A DNA stretch of 44,849 nt. It comes from Thermoleophilaceae bacterium (GTDB lineage: Bacteria > Actinomycetota > Thermoleophilia > Solirubrobacterales > JACPNS01). Numbering within the stretch: the first letter of the stretch is position 1; each line of letters starts with the position of its first letter. The stretch covers positions 1 through 44,849 of the forward strand of contig JAEMSX010000016.1 in assembly GCA_016462645.1 (NCBI GenBank), written 5' to 3'. Below the pieces are notes generated by a model, which was given only the letters and a program-made list of their open reading frames with translations, had not been told where the DNA came from and did no database searches. The position numbers and the translations under genes are program-made. This document shows, piece after piece, positions 24,169-29,947 of the stretch.

Positions 24169-25422
24169 ATGGAACCGCGAATCGTCCAGACTTCCTCTCG
24201 CCCTGCCGCCGCGCGCGCCCGCGTGTGGGGCCTGCAGACAGACGCCGTGCTCTGTCGCGCCGCATCCAACGGGAACGAACTGGCATTCGCGGAGCTCTTC
24301 CGTCGTCACTACCCGGCCGTCAAGGCATTCGTGTTTCACATGCTGGGTGCGCGGCACCGCAACGAAGACGCTGAGGATGTCGTGCAGGACGCGTTCGTCC
24401 GCGCATTCGACGCCATCAGCGGACGACACTTCAGCGGCGACTTCAAACGATGGCTCTTCACGATCGCGCGCAATCGGTCCGTCGACCTGCTGCGCGGCGA
24501 ACGCGTTCGCCTCGTCTCGATCGAGTCGGCACGGATCGAGCTGGGACCGCAGCAGGCCCCCGCGACGACCACCGCGGCGATCGCCGAGGCGCACGAAGAG
24601 GTCGCCTGGCTGGTCGAAGCGCTCGAAGCGCTGCCAGAACGCCAACGCAGCGCCCTGCTCCTGCGCGAACTCGCCGGTCTCTCGCACGATCAGATCGGGG
24701 AGGAGCTCGGGACTTCGTCGGCTTCGGCCAGGCAGCTGATCCGGCGAGCGCGGGACGGCGTACGGGCCGCAGCCGATCGCGACGGACTCGAGCGTGAATC
24801 GCTCGGCGACAGCCAACTGCGGCGCAAGCTGCTCGATGCGACACCGATCCTGCCATTCGCGGCCGCAGGCGCTGTGGCCTCGGCAGGAACGACCGCCGGC
24901 GGATCGGCTGCGCTCGCGAAATTCGCGGCAACCGTGTTCGCGGCGGTGGTGCTCGCGGGATCTGCGGGGCCGGTCAGTCGGGGGATCGCGGGCGCGGACG
25001 GAGCCGCAGCCACGCCCGCGACCACGCAGAGCGCTGACGCCGGATCGCGACCAGGCGCCGACCGGTCTGCGTCGGAGGCGCGGCACGCCGATGCACCCGG
25101 GCACGGAATGAAGTCGGAGTTCTCGGCCCACGCGCCGGCCGCTGAAAAGCCCACACCTCCTGGCGGTGATCGGCCGGTCAGCGAGACTCCAGCCACCGTC
25201 GGCGACCATCAGCAGGTGGCGACAGAGAACACCACAGTTGAATCGCCCGCCGCATCGAAGCCACCGTCTCCTCAGGCTCCCCAGCCGGTCAGGGGGATCG
25301 TCGAGCTACCGGCACAGGTTGTCGAACAGGTGGCCGGCGACGTCCTCACCGACGTCACCGACACGCTTGACGGGACTACTTCTGGTCTGCTCGGCTCTGG
25401 CTCTGGCTCTGACTCGCGTTAG
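24169..25422 (+). CDS. ECF-type sigma-70 factor with C-terminal hydrophobic segment and long low-complexity tail (sigma 1)
   Basis: A 417-residue protein. Residues about 24-110 are sigma region 2 (LCRAASNGNELAFAELFRRH, NEDAEDVVQDAFVRAFDAI, FKRWLFTIARNRSVDLLR). Residues about 156-200 are region 4 (LPERQRSALLLRELAGLSHDQIGEELGTS with its helix-turn-helix). Plain ECF factors end near 200; here an extension follows with a short hydrophobic stretch (ATPILPFAAAGAVASAG), a likely membrane helix near 249-270 (LAKFAATVFAAVVLAGSAG) and a Pro/Ala/Ser-rich tail. It is a paralog of the genes at 27743 and 29948. ATG 24169 has AGGGG 7 nt upstream; a GTG at 24166 is possible. Unlike its paralogs it has no divergent secreted partner and I saw no matching promoter. 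Its last 47 bp overlap the convergent NADH dehydrogenase gene. Confidence 0.85.
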   Translation: MEPRIVQTSSRPAAARARVWGLQTDAVLCRAASNGNELAFAELFRRHYPAVKAFVFHMLGARHRNEDAEDVVQDAFVRAFDAISGRHFSGDFKRWLFTIARNRSVDLLRGERVRLVSIESARIELGPQQAPATTTAAIAEAHEEVAWLVEALEALPERQRSALLLRELAGLSHDQIGEELGTSSASARQLIRRARDGVRAAADRDGLERESLGDSQLRRKLLDATPILPFAAAGAVASAGTTAGGSAALAKFAATVFAAVVLAGSAGPVSRGIAGADGAAATPATTQSADAGSRPGADRSASEARHADAPGHGMKSEFSAHAPAAEKPTPPGGDRPVSETPATVGDHQQVATENTTVESPAASKPPSPQAPQPVRGIVELPAQVVEQVAGDVLTDVTDTLDGTTSGLLGSGSGSDSR

Positions 25423-26707
25423 TCAGGGAACCGTCCAACCTGCGTGGGTGTCCGATCGATCCGACCTCCGACACGTCACGCCCGAACGGCAGGCTGACGG
25501 TCCAGTCGATCACCGCTCGGAGCTTGCGCGAGAAGCTCGCGATCTGACTCACGTGGTACGTGCGCGCCATCCACCAGGCGAGCGGCCCGCGCACGCGCAA
25601 TTTGCCGGTCATGGCGACGGCCTTGTAGCGACCGAGGTTCACGAACGATCCGCGGTCCTTGTAGGAGTACGGCTTCGCGCGTCCCTTGCCGAGTGACGCG
25701 GCGACGTTGAGGCCGGCCGCAATCCCCTGCCTGCGTGCGTGTTGCGCCGTCGGTGGTGAGGAACGTTCAGGATCGATCGGATTTGGCACTGCGGCGGCAT
25801 CGCCGATTGCCCAGATGTCCTCGGCGCCCTCGACGCGCATCTCTGCGTCAACGACGATGCGCCCGGTCTCATCGAGCGGCAGCCCGAGGTCGGCGACCAA
25901 CGGGCTCGGTTTCACGCCTGCCGTCCAGACCAACGTGCGGGTTTCGACGCGCTCGCCGGTCGAAAGCAGGATGTCAGTTGCGGTGACCTCGCGAAGCTGC
26001 GTGTCGAGGCGCACGTCGATGCCGCGCTTGCGCAGCTCGCGCACGGTGTACTCCGCGAGTTTCGGATCCAGTTCACGCAACACGCGGTCCGCTGCCTCCA
26101 CGAGCATCCAGCGCATCCCGTGCTCGCGCGCAGCCGGGTACATCTCCAGCGCGTCCGTCGCGAAGTCCTGCAGTTCGGCGAGCGCCTCAAGCCCGGCGTA
26201 TCCGCCGCCGACGAACACGAAGGTCAGGAGCTCGTCAAGGCGGCGCGGATCGCGAACGGTCTCGGCGAGTTCGAGCGAACGGATCACGTGGTTGCGCAGC
26301 CAGATCGCGTCGGCGAGGCTCTTGAACTGAGCGCCGTGTTCGGCGAGGCCGGGGATGGGCAGCGTGCGTGAGACCGAACCGGGGGAGAGCACGAGACGGT
26401 CATACCGAAGCTCGACCGGATCGCCCTCTTCGTTGCGCACCTGCACGACTTTGCGCCCGACGTCGAGTCCGGTCATCGAGCCGAGTGCCAGACGTGAGCC
26501 GTGAAGCAGGTCGCGCAGCGGCGTGACCACATGACGCGGTTCAAGCGTGCCGGCCGCGGCCTCGGGCAGGAACGGCGTGTAGAGCAGGTAGTTCTGCTCG
26601 GAGACCAGAGTGACCTTGACGGCTTCTTCCGAGAACTTCTTCTCGATCGTGCGGACGGCGTTGTATCCGCCGAATCCGCCTCCAACCACTACGACATTCC
26701 AAGCCAT
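25376..26707 (-). CDS. ndh: Type II NADH:quinone oxidoreductase (NDH-2)
   Basis: A 443-residue FAD-dependent pyridine nucleotide-disulphide oxidoreductase of the NDH-2 type, feeding electrons from NADH to quinone without proton pumping. It has the FAD-binding VVVVGGGFGGYNA at the N-terminus, LLYTPFLPEAAAGTLEPRHV (the NDH-2 substrate-side segment), the NAD-binding TFVFVGGGYAGLEALAEL, and IWAIGDAAAVPNP with TAQHARRQG near the quinone site. The C-terminal region WARTYHVSQIASFSRKLR and WTVSLPFGRDVS is the amphipathic membrane anchor. ATG 26707 is chosen as the family start; a GAGG lies 7 nt upstream. A 19-bp palindrome at 26721-26739, just ahead of it, points to transcriptional control. Its end overlaps the sigma gene by 47 bp. 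Confidence 0.92.
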   Translation of the reverse strand: MAWNVVVVGGGFGGYNAVRTIEKKFSEEAVKVTLVSEQNYLLYTPFLPEAAAGTLEPRHVVTPLRDLLHGSRLALGSMTGLDVGRKVVQVRNEEGDPVELRYDRLVLSPGSVSRTLPIPGLAEHGAQFKSLADAIWLRNHVIRSLELAETVRDPRRLDELLTFVFVGGGYAGLEALAELQDFATDALEMYPAAREHGMRWMLVEAADRVLRELDPKLAEYTVRELRKRGIDVRLDTQLREVTATDILLSTGERVETRTLVWTAGVKPSPLVADLGLPLDETGRIVVDAEMRVEGAEDIWAIGDAAAVPNPIDPERSSPPTAQHARRQGIAAGLNVAASLGKGRAKPYSYKDRGSFVNLGRYKAVAMTGKLRVRGPLAWWMARTYHVSQIASFSRKLRAVIDWTVSLPFGRDVSEVGSIGHPRRLDGSLTNASQSQSQSRADQK

Positions 26708-26720
26708 CGTGCACCTCGCT

Positions 26721-26739
26721 TTGTAACAAGTTGTTACAA
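26721..26739. promoter_or_regulatory. 19-bp palindrome, candidate operator of the NDH-2 gene
   Basis: TTGTAACAA and TTGTTACAA are perfect 9-bp arms around a single G, 13 nt upstream of the NDH-2 ATG. GTAACAA recurs at 26746-26752. TetR-like repressors often bind sites of this type. A redox regulator such as Rex (TTGTGAA-N4-TTCACAA) has a similar but not identical site. Confidence 0.6.
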
Positions 26740-26774
26740 GACATAGTAACAACATGTCACAAAGTCCGCACCGA

Positions 26775-26809
26775 CGAAAAAGCCCCCGACGGGAGCGGGG
26801 GCTTTTTCG
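26775..26809. terminator. Strong Rho-independent terminator, bidirectional
   Basis: CGAAAAAGCCCCC pairs perfectly with GGGGGCTTTTTCG (13 bp) around a 9-base loop, giving a GC-rich stem ending in a T-run on either strand. It lies 24 bp beyond the stop of the secreted TSP3 protein on the minus strand and shields the NDH-2 promoter from it. Confidence 0.9.
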
Positions 26810-26833
26810 GTCCTGCGATTGCGTTCGATCGGC

Positions 26834-27571
26834 CTAGAAGTCGCCCTCGTCGGCAGCAGCCAGGCGGATCTTGGTGAACACGCCGTTCTTGATCTTCGCG
26901 CTGCGCACGCTTGCGTCAGCGGTCAGATCAGCGGTGGTGCAGGCGACGGTGTCTTCGTCGTCGTCACCGTGGTGGTGGCCGCGGTCGTCACCGGTCGGGC
27001 CGGTCGCGCCGCTTGGCCCATCGTCGTCGCTGCGATCGCCACGGCGGTCGTCATCTCCGCCGTCGTCGTCGCCACGTCCTCGGCGGTCGTCGCCACTCTC
27101 GTCCTCGTCGGCACCGTCACGCGAGACCGAAGCCGTGTTGTCGCTGCTCACGTCGTCCTGCTCACAGACGACCGTCGGCGAAACAGCGGCCGTGATCAGA
27201 CCCCTTCGGCCGATTGCGAGGGTCAGACCGTCTTCAGCGCTGTAACTCTTGACGGTGGCCTTCTTGATCTTGAATCGCGTGTTGGCGACAGAGCAGTTGG
27301 TGCGCAGGCGGGACTCCGCGGCGTTGTTGGCGCCATCTCCGTCGCTGTCCTCGAGGCCGTCGATCGTGCCGTTGGCGTCTGTGTCGGTAAGTGTGCCGTC
27401 CAGGCCGGCCTGGGTTTCACAGCGGTTCGAAGCGCCGTCGCGGTCGCTGTCGATTCGTGCCTGGCGGTCGCCGTGCCCACGGTGGGCAGCGGCCGAGCCG
27501 ACAACAATCGCCATCCCGGCGAGTGCGAGGGCAAGCACGGCTACAAGCTTGAACTTCTGGATGGAATGCAT
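26834..27571 (-). CDS. Secreted protein with thrombospondin type 3 calcium-binding repeats (TSP3-A)
   Basis: A 245-residue exported protein. The signal peptide has core LVAVLALALAGMAIVVG and likely cleavage near residue 29. Three Asp-rich TSP3/EF-loop-like motifs follow: DSDRDGASN at 41-49, DTDANGTID at 63-71 and DSDGDGANN at 75-83, which in this family bind Ca2+. Next is a beta-rich domain (RFKIKKATVKSYSAEDGLTL to SPTVVCE), then an acidic low-complexity stretch of Asp, Arg, Gly and His at about 150-215, and a closing strand region with a fourth Cys. The four cysteines (NRCE, TNC, VVCE, ACT) match those of the paralog at 29179 and may form two disulphides. It is divergent from the sigma gene at 27743 and has the same promoter type. 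A ribosome binding site GAAGGAG stands 10 nt before the ATG. Confidence 0.82.
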   Translation of the reverse strand: MHSIQKFKLVAVLALALAGMAIVVGSAAAHRGHGDRQARIDSDRDGASNRCETQAGLDGTLTDTDANGTIDGLEDSDGDGANNAAESRLRTNCSVANTRFKIKKATVKSYSAEDGLTLAIGRRGLITAAVSPTVVCEQDDVSSDNTASVSRDGADEDESGDDRRGRGDDDGGDDDRRGDRSDDDGPSGATGPTGDDRGHHHGDDDEDTVACTTADLTADASVRSAKIKNGVFTKIRLAAADEGDF

Positions 27572-27637
27572 CGCTTTTTGGCTCCTTCGATGAAAATTGG
27601 GCTTGTGCGATCTGTCGCACCCGCCGATATCAATGAA

Positions 27638-27662
27638 GACGACGCCATTTGGCGAAAGTCCC
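27638..27662 (-). promoter_or_regulatory. ECF-type promoter of TSP3-A: GGGACT-N15-CGTC
   Basis: Read on the minus strand, GGGACT (27657-27662) is followed by exactly 15 bases and CGTC (27638-27641, next base T). This matches the plus-strand promoter of the divergent sigma gene (GGGACC-N15-CGTCT). The leader to the ATG at 27571 would be about 60 nt. The spacer contains CGCCA/TGGCG, a small palindrome that could be an extra regulator site. Confidence 0.6.
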
Positions 27663-27700
27663 GCGGAGATCCCGATCTCAGCAAGTTCTCAGGTTCTTAT

Positions 27701-27725
27701 GGGACCTTTAACGTGCTCGCGCGTC
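27701..27725 (+). promoter_or_regulatory. ECF-type promoter of sigma 2: GGGACC-N15-CGTC
   Basis: GGGACC (27701-27706), 15 bases, then CGTC (27722-27725) followed by TA, 17 nt before the TTG start at 27743. ECF promoters typically have a GGAAC-like -35 and a CGTC-like -10. The match to the divergent TSP3-A promoter suggests that both are read by the same sigma factor, probably sigma 2 itself. Confidence 0.6.
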
Positions 27726-27742
27726 TATAGGTATTAAGGCTC

Positions 27743-29113
27743 TTGGAGGCATCCCCCACATACGAACCGCTGGCGCAGCACCCTGCGGCCACGCGGCTGA
27801 TGAACGCCCAGCCCGATGCGGTGCTCTGCCGCCTCGCTGCGCGCGGAAACGTCTCCGCCTACGACGCGATCTACCAGCGCTACCGCCAACCGGTGTATGC
27901 CTTCGTATTTCACCTGCTCGGTCGCCCCAACGGCAATGAGGACGCCGAGGACATCACGCAGGACGTCTTCACGCGAGCGTTCGCCGGCATTCGCGAGCAA
28001 CGCGTGGACGGCGCCTTCAAGGGGTGGCTGTTCACGATCGCGCGCAACCGCACCTTTGATCTGATCCGTGGCGGCCGCCAGAAGGTCGTCTCGTTGGATG
28101 CCGAAAATGCCGAGCCGCCGCTCGCCCCGCAGGCCGAAGAACCGGCCGAGCAGGCCGAGCAGCGCGCGGAGTTTGCCTGGTTGATGACGGCGGTCGCCGA
28201 TCTGCCCGAGCGCCAGCGCGAGGCATTGCTGCTGCGCGAGATGGGCGGCTTCTCACATGAGCGCATCGCCGCGGAGCTCGGAACCAGCGTCTCGGCGACA
28301 AAGAAACTGATCAGCCGAGGTCGCGACGGCGTCGGCGCCGCCGCTGCAAGCGTCGGCTACAAGCGCCGCGCGCGCAGGCGCCTCGGCCACGACCTGGCGA
28401 TGGCCGCGCCGATAGTTCCGATTTCAATGACGCTCGCCTCACTCGGGGTCACCGGTGGCGCGGCTGCAGGCGGCGCGGTGGCGAGCGGCGTCTTCGCGGG
28501 CGGCGGTGCCGCAATCGGCGGGAAGGCAGCCGCCACGGCGCTCACGTTCCTCGCGATCGGCGGCGGCGCAGTTGTCGTTGAACAGGACGCCAAGCACAAG
28601 AACCAGGGCCCCCAGATCGCTGAGCAGCGTCAAGCCGTTGCCGGCCCAGTGCACACCGAGACGGTTGCAAACGGCCGTCCGGGAACGCGGCCGGGTGATG
28701 TCGATGGACGTCGCGGCCGCGGATCTGACGATCCCGCCGACGGCCGTCGTGGCACCGGAGGCAACTCCGGCCCGGGATCAACGCCCGGGGACCGCGGCAG
28801 TCGGGACGACTCCGGTCGCCGCGGATCCGGTGGCGACGGTGGACGCGGCGGTGACGACGTCCTCGAGCCGGGCGACGACAGCGGCGGACATCGCGGGAGC
28901 GGTAAGTCTGGTTCGTCGGACTCAGAAACCGACTCTGGATCCGGCTCGGATGACGTGGCCGAGGGCCAGGAGATCGAGCCGCCGGAATCAGGCAATGACG
29001 GAGGATCCGATCAGAGCGGCAAGGACTCGGGCGACAGCTCCGGTTCTGGATCGTCGGGATCCGGCGACACCTTCGAGTCGGACAGTACGTCCGGCGGCGG
29101 CTCAGACGACTGA
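27743..29113 (+). CDS. ECF-type sigma-70 factor with C-terminal hydrophobic segment and acidic Gly/Ser tail (sigma 2)
   Basis: A 456-residue protein. Sigma region 2 spans about 25-110 (LCRLAARGNVSAYDAIYQRYR, NEDAEDITQDVFTRAFAGI, FKGWLFTIARNRTFDLIR) and region 4 about 154-198 (LPERQREALLLREMGGFSHERIAAELGTS). Hydrophobic, Gly/Ala-rich sequence follows, starting with LAMAAPIVPISMTLASLGV and ending in a likely membrane helix near 260-282 (KAAATALTFLAIGGGAVVV). The last 150 residues are low complexity, rich in Gly, Asp, Ser and Arg. The TTG start at 27743 is supported because the first residues, MEASP, match sigma 3. It is divergent from TSP3-A and both carry GGGAC-type ECF promoters, implying autoregulation. 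Tail location (outside or cytoplasmic) depends on whether one or two membrane helices form. Confidence 0.85.
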   Translation: MEASPTYEPLAQHPAATRLMNAQPDAVLCRLAARGNVSAYDAIYQRYRQPVYAFVFHLLGRPNGNEDAEDITQDVFTRAFAGIREQRVDGAFKGWLFTIARNRTFDLIRGGRQKVVSLDAENAEPPLAPQAEEPAEQAEQRAEFAWLMTAVADLPERQREALLLREMGGFSHERIAAELGTSVSATKKLISRGRDGVGAAAASVGYKRRARRRLGHDLAMAAPIVPISMTLASLGVTGGAAAGGAVASGVFAGGGAAIGGKAAATALTFLAIGGGAVVVEQDAKHKNQGPQIAEQRQAVAGPVHTETVANGRPGTRPGDVDGRRGRGSDDPADGRRGTGGNSGPGSTPGDRGSRDDSGRRGSGGDGGRGGDDVLEPGDDSGGHRGSGKSGSSDSETDSGSGSDDVAEGQEIEPPESGNDGGSDQSGKDSGDSSGSGSSGSGDTFESDSTSGGGSDD

Positions 29114-29116
29114 GCG

Positions 29117-29184
29117 AAGTAGCGGCGGGGACGAGGGCGGCCGCAGATCAGCGCCCCCGTCCCGAGCAGGATCAGCCGCTACTT
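29117..29184. terminator. Long hairpin between convergent sigma 2 and TSP3-B genes
   Basis: AAGTAGCGGC (29117-29126) pairs with GCCGCTACTT (29175-29184), and inside it GGGGACG-A-GGGCG faces CGCCC-C-CGTCCC. The structure covers the whole 65-bp gap and reaches into the TSP3-B stop. There is no T-run; it may end transcripts from both sides. Confidence 0.6.
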
Positions 29185-29793
29185 GACCAGCGTCACCGCG
29201 ACGAACTTGCCGCCCTTGGTGCGTGCCTTGTGCACTTTCGCGCCGGTGACAAGATCAGCCACCGCGCAGCTGGATTTGGGGGAACCCTTGCCCTCGGATG
29301 ACGTCGAAGCGTCGTCCGTGGCCTTCTTCACTGAGCACCGCAGCGTGCTGCTGACGGGTGCGGTGACAGTGCCGCCTCCGCGAACTGTCAGCACGAGCAC
29401 GCCGTCCGTCAGCGACGTCACTGTCGCGCGACGGATCTGGAGATGCGAATTCGCACGGCCGCAGTTGGAGTGGAGATTCGATTCGGCGCGATTGGTTGCG
29501 CCATCGCCGTCCGTGTCCTCGTCGCCGTCGACGATCGTGTCTGCGTCGCTGTCGGCGACGCCGGGGTCGGTCTTGGCCTGGTACTCGCAGCGGTTGCGCG
29601 CACCGTCGCCGTCGGCGTCACGGTTGCCCTGGTCCTTCTTGGTTGAAAGGTCGTGTGCCTTCTCCCATGCATCGGGGATGCCGTTGTCGTTCCGGTCCTT
29701 CGGGGCGGCGGAAGCCTGGGCCGCGAACACAGAGACTGCAAGCATCAATAGCGTCAGCATCATTGCCATTTTCGTCGTATATGTGCGAGTCAT
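29179..29793 (-). CDS. Secreted protein with thrombospondin type 3 calcium-binding repeats (TSP3-B)
   Basis: A 204-residue exported paralog of the protein at 26834. The signal peptide core is MMLTLLMLAVSVFAAQASA, cleaved near residue 29. The mature protein begins with DRNDNGIPDAWEK, a classic TSP3 opening, then DADGDGARN at 59-67, DSDADTIVDG at 81-90 and DTDGDGATN at 92-100, followed by the beta-rich domain (LQIRRATVTSLTDGVLVLTV, VSSTLRCS) and a basic C-terminus. Four Cys positions match TSP3-A; the long acidic insert of TSP3-A is absent. ATG 29793 is chosen over an upstream one because it begins the signal peptide. It is divergent from sigma 3, with which it shares the TGACACC-N15-CGTC promoter. 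Probably Ca2+-binding and extracellular or wall-associated; its role in signalling is inference. Confidence 0.82.
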   Translation of the reverse strand: MTRTYTTKMAMMLTLLMLAVSVFAAQASAAPKDRNDNGIPDAWEKAHDLSTKKDQGNRDADGDGARNRCEYQAKTDPGVADSDADTIVDGDEDTDGDGATNRAESNLHSNCGRANSHLQIRRATVTSLTDGVLVLTVRGGGTVTAPVSSTLRCSVKKATDDASTSSEGKGSPKSSCAVADLVTGAKVHKARTKGGKFVAVTLVK

Positions 29794-29850
29794 CGTTTCG
29801 TCTCTCTGTGGGGTGGTCGCCGGGTTCGAATTGCACCGGTCATCCAACTT

Positions 29851-29876
29851 GACGAGGCCGATTCCCGGGGGTGTCA
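29851..29876 (-). promoter_or_regulatory. ECF-type promoter of TSP3-B: TGACACC-N15-CGTC
   Basis: On the minus strand TGACACC (29870-29876) is followed by exactly 15 bases and CGTC (29851-29854, next base A). The -35 is identical to that of the divergent sigma 3 gene, as are spacer length and -10 core. The leader to ATG 29793 is about 50 nt. Confidence 0.65.
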
Positions 29877-29909
29877 CGCAAGATTCGAATTAATGGACGA
29901 ACATTGCAG

Positions 29910-29935
29910 TGACACCCTTGATATGGCGATACGTC
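29910..29935 (+). promoter_or_regulatory. ECF-type promoter of sigma 3: TGACACC-N15-CGTC
   Basis: TGACACC (29910-29916), 15 bases, CGTC (29932-29935, next base A), 12 nt before ATG 29948, giving a very short leader. The two divergent -35 elements are 33 bp apart; in the other module the gap is 38 bp. Confidence 0.65.
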
Positions 29936-29947
29936 AGGTAGAGAAGG

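Noticed and set aside
26911-27195. Tandem-repeat or CRISPR-like pattern in the Asp/Arg/Gly-coding stretch of TSP3-A
   Set aside because: The periodicity comes from GAC/GAT/CGC codons of a low-complexity acidic region. There are no conserved repeat units or spacers.
29821-29845. GGTTCGAAT with flanking complementarity, resembling a tRNA T-arm or an attachment-site core
   Set aside because: No acceptor, D or anticodon arms on either strand. It lies in the leader of TSP3-B, with no integrase or second copy nearby.
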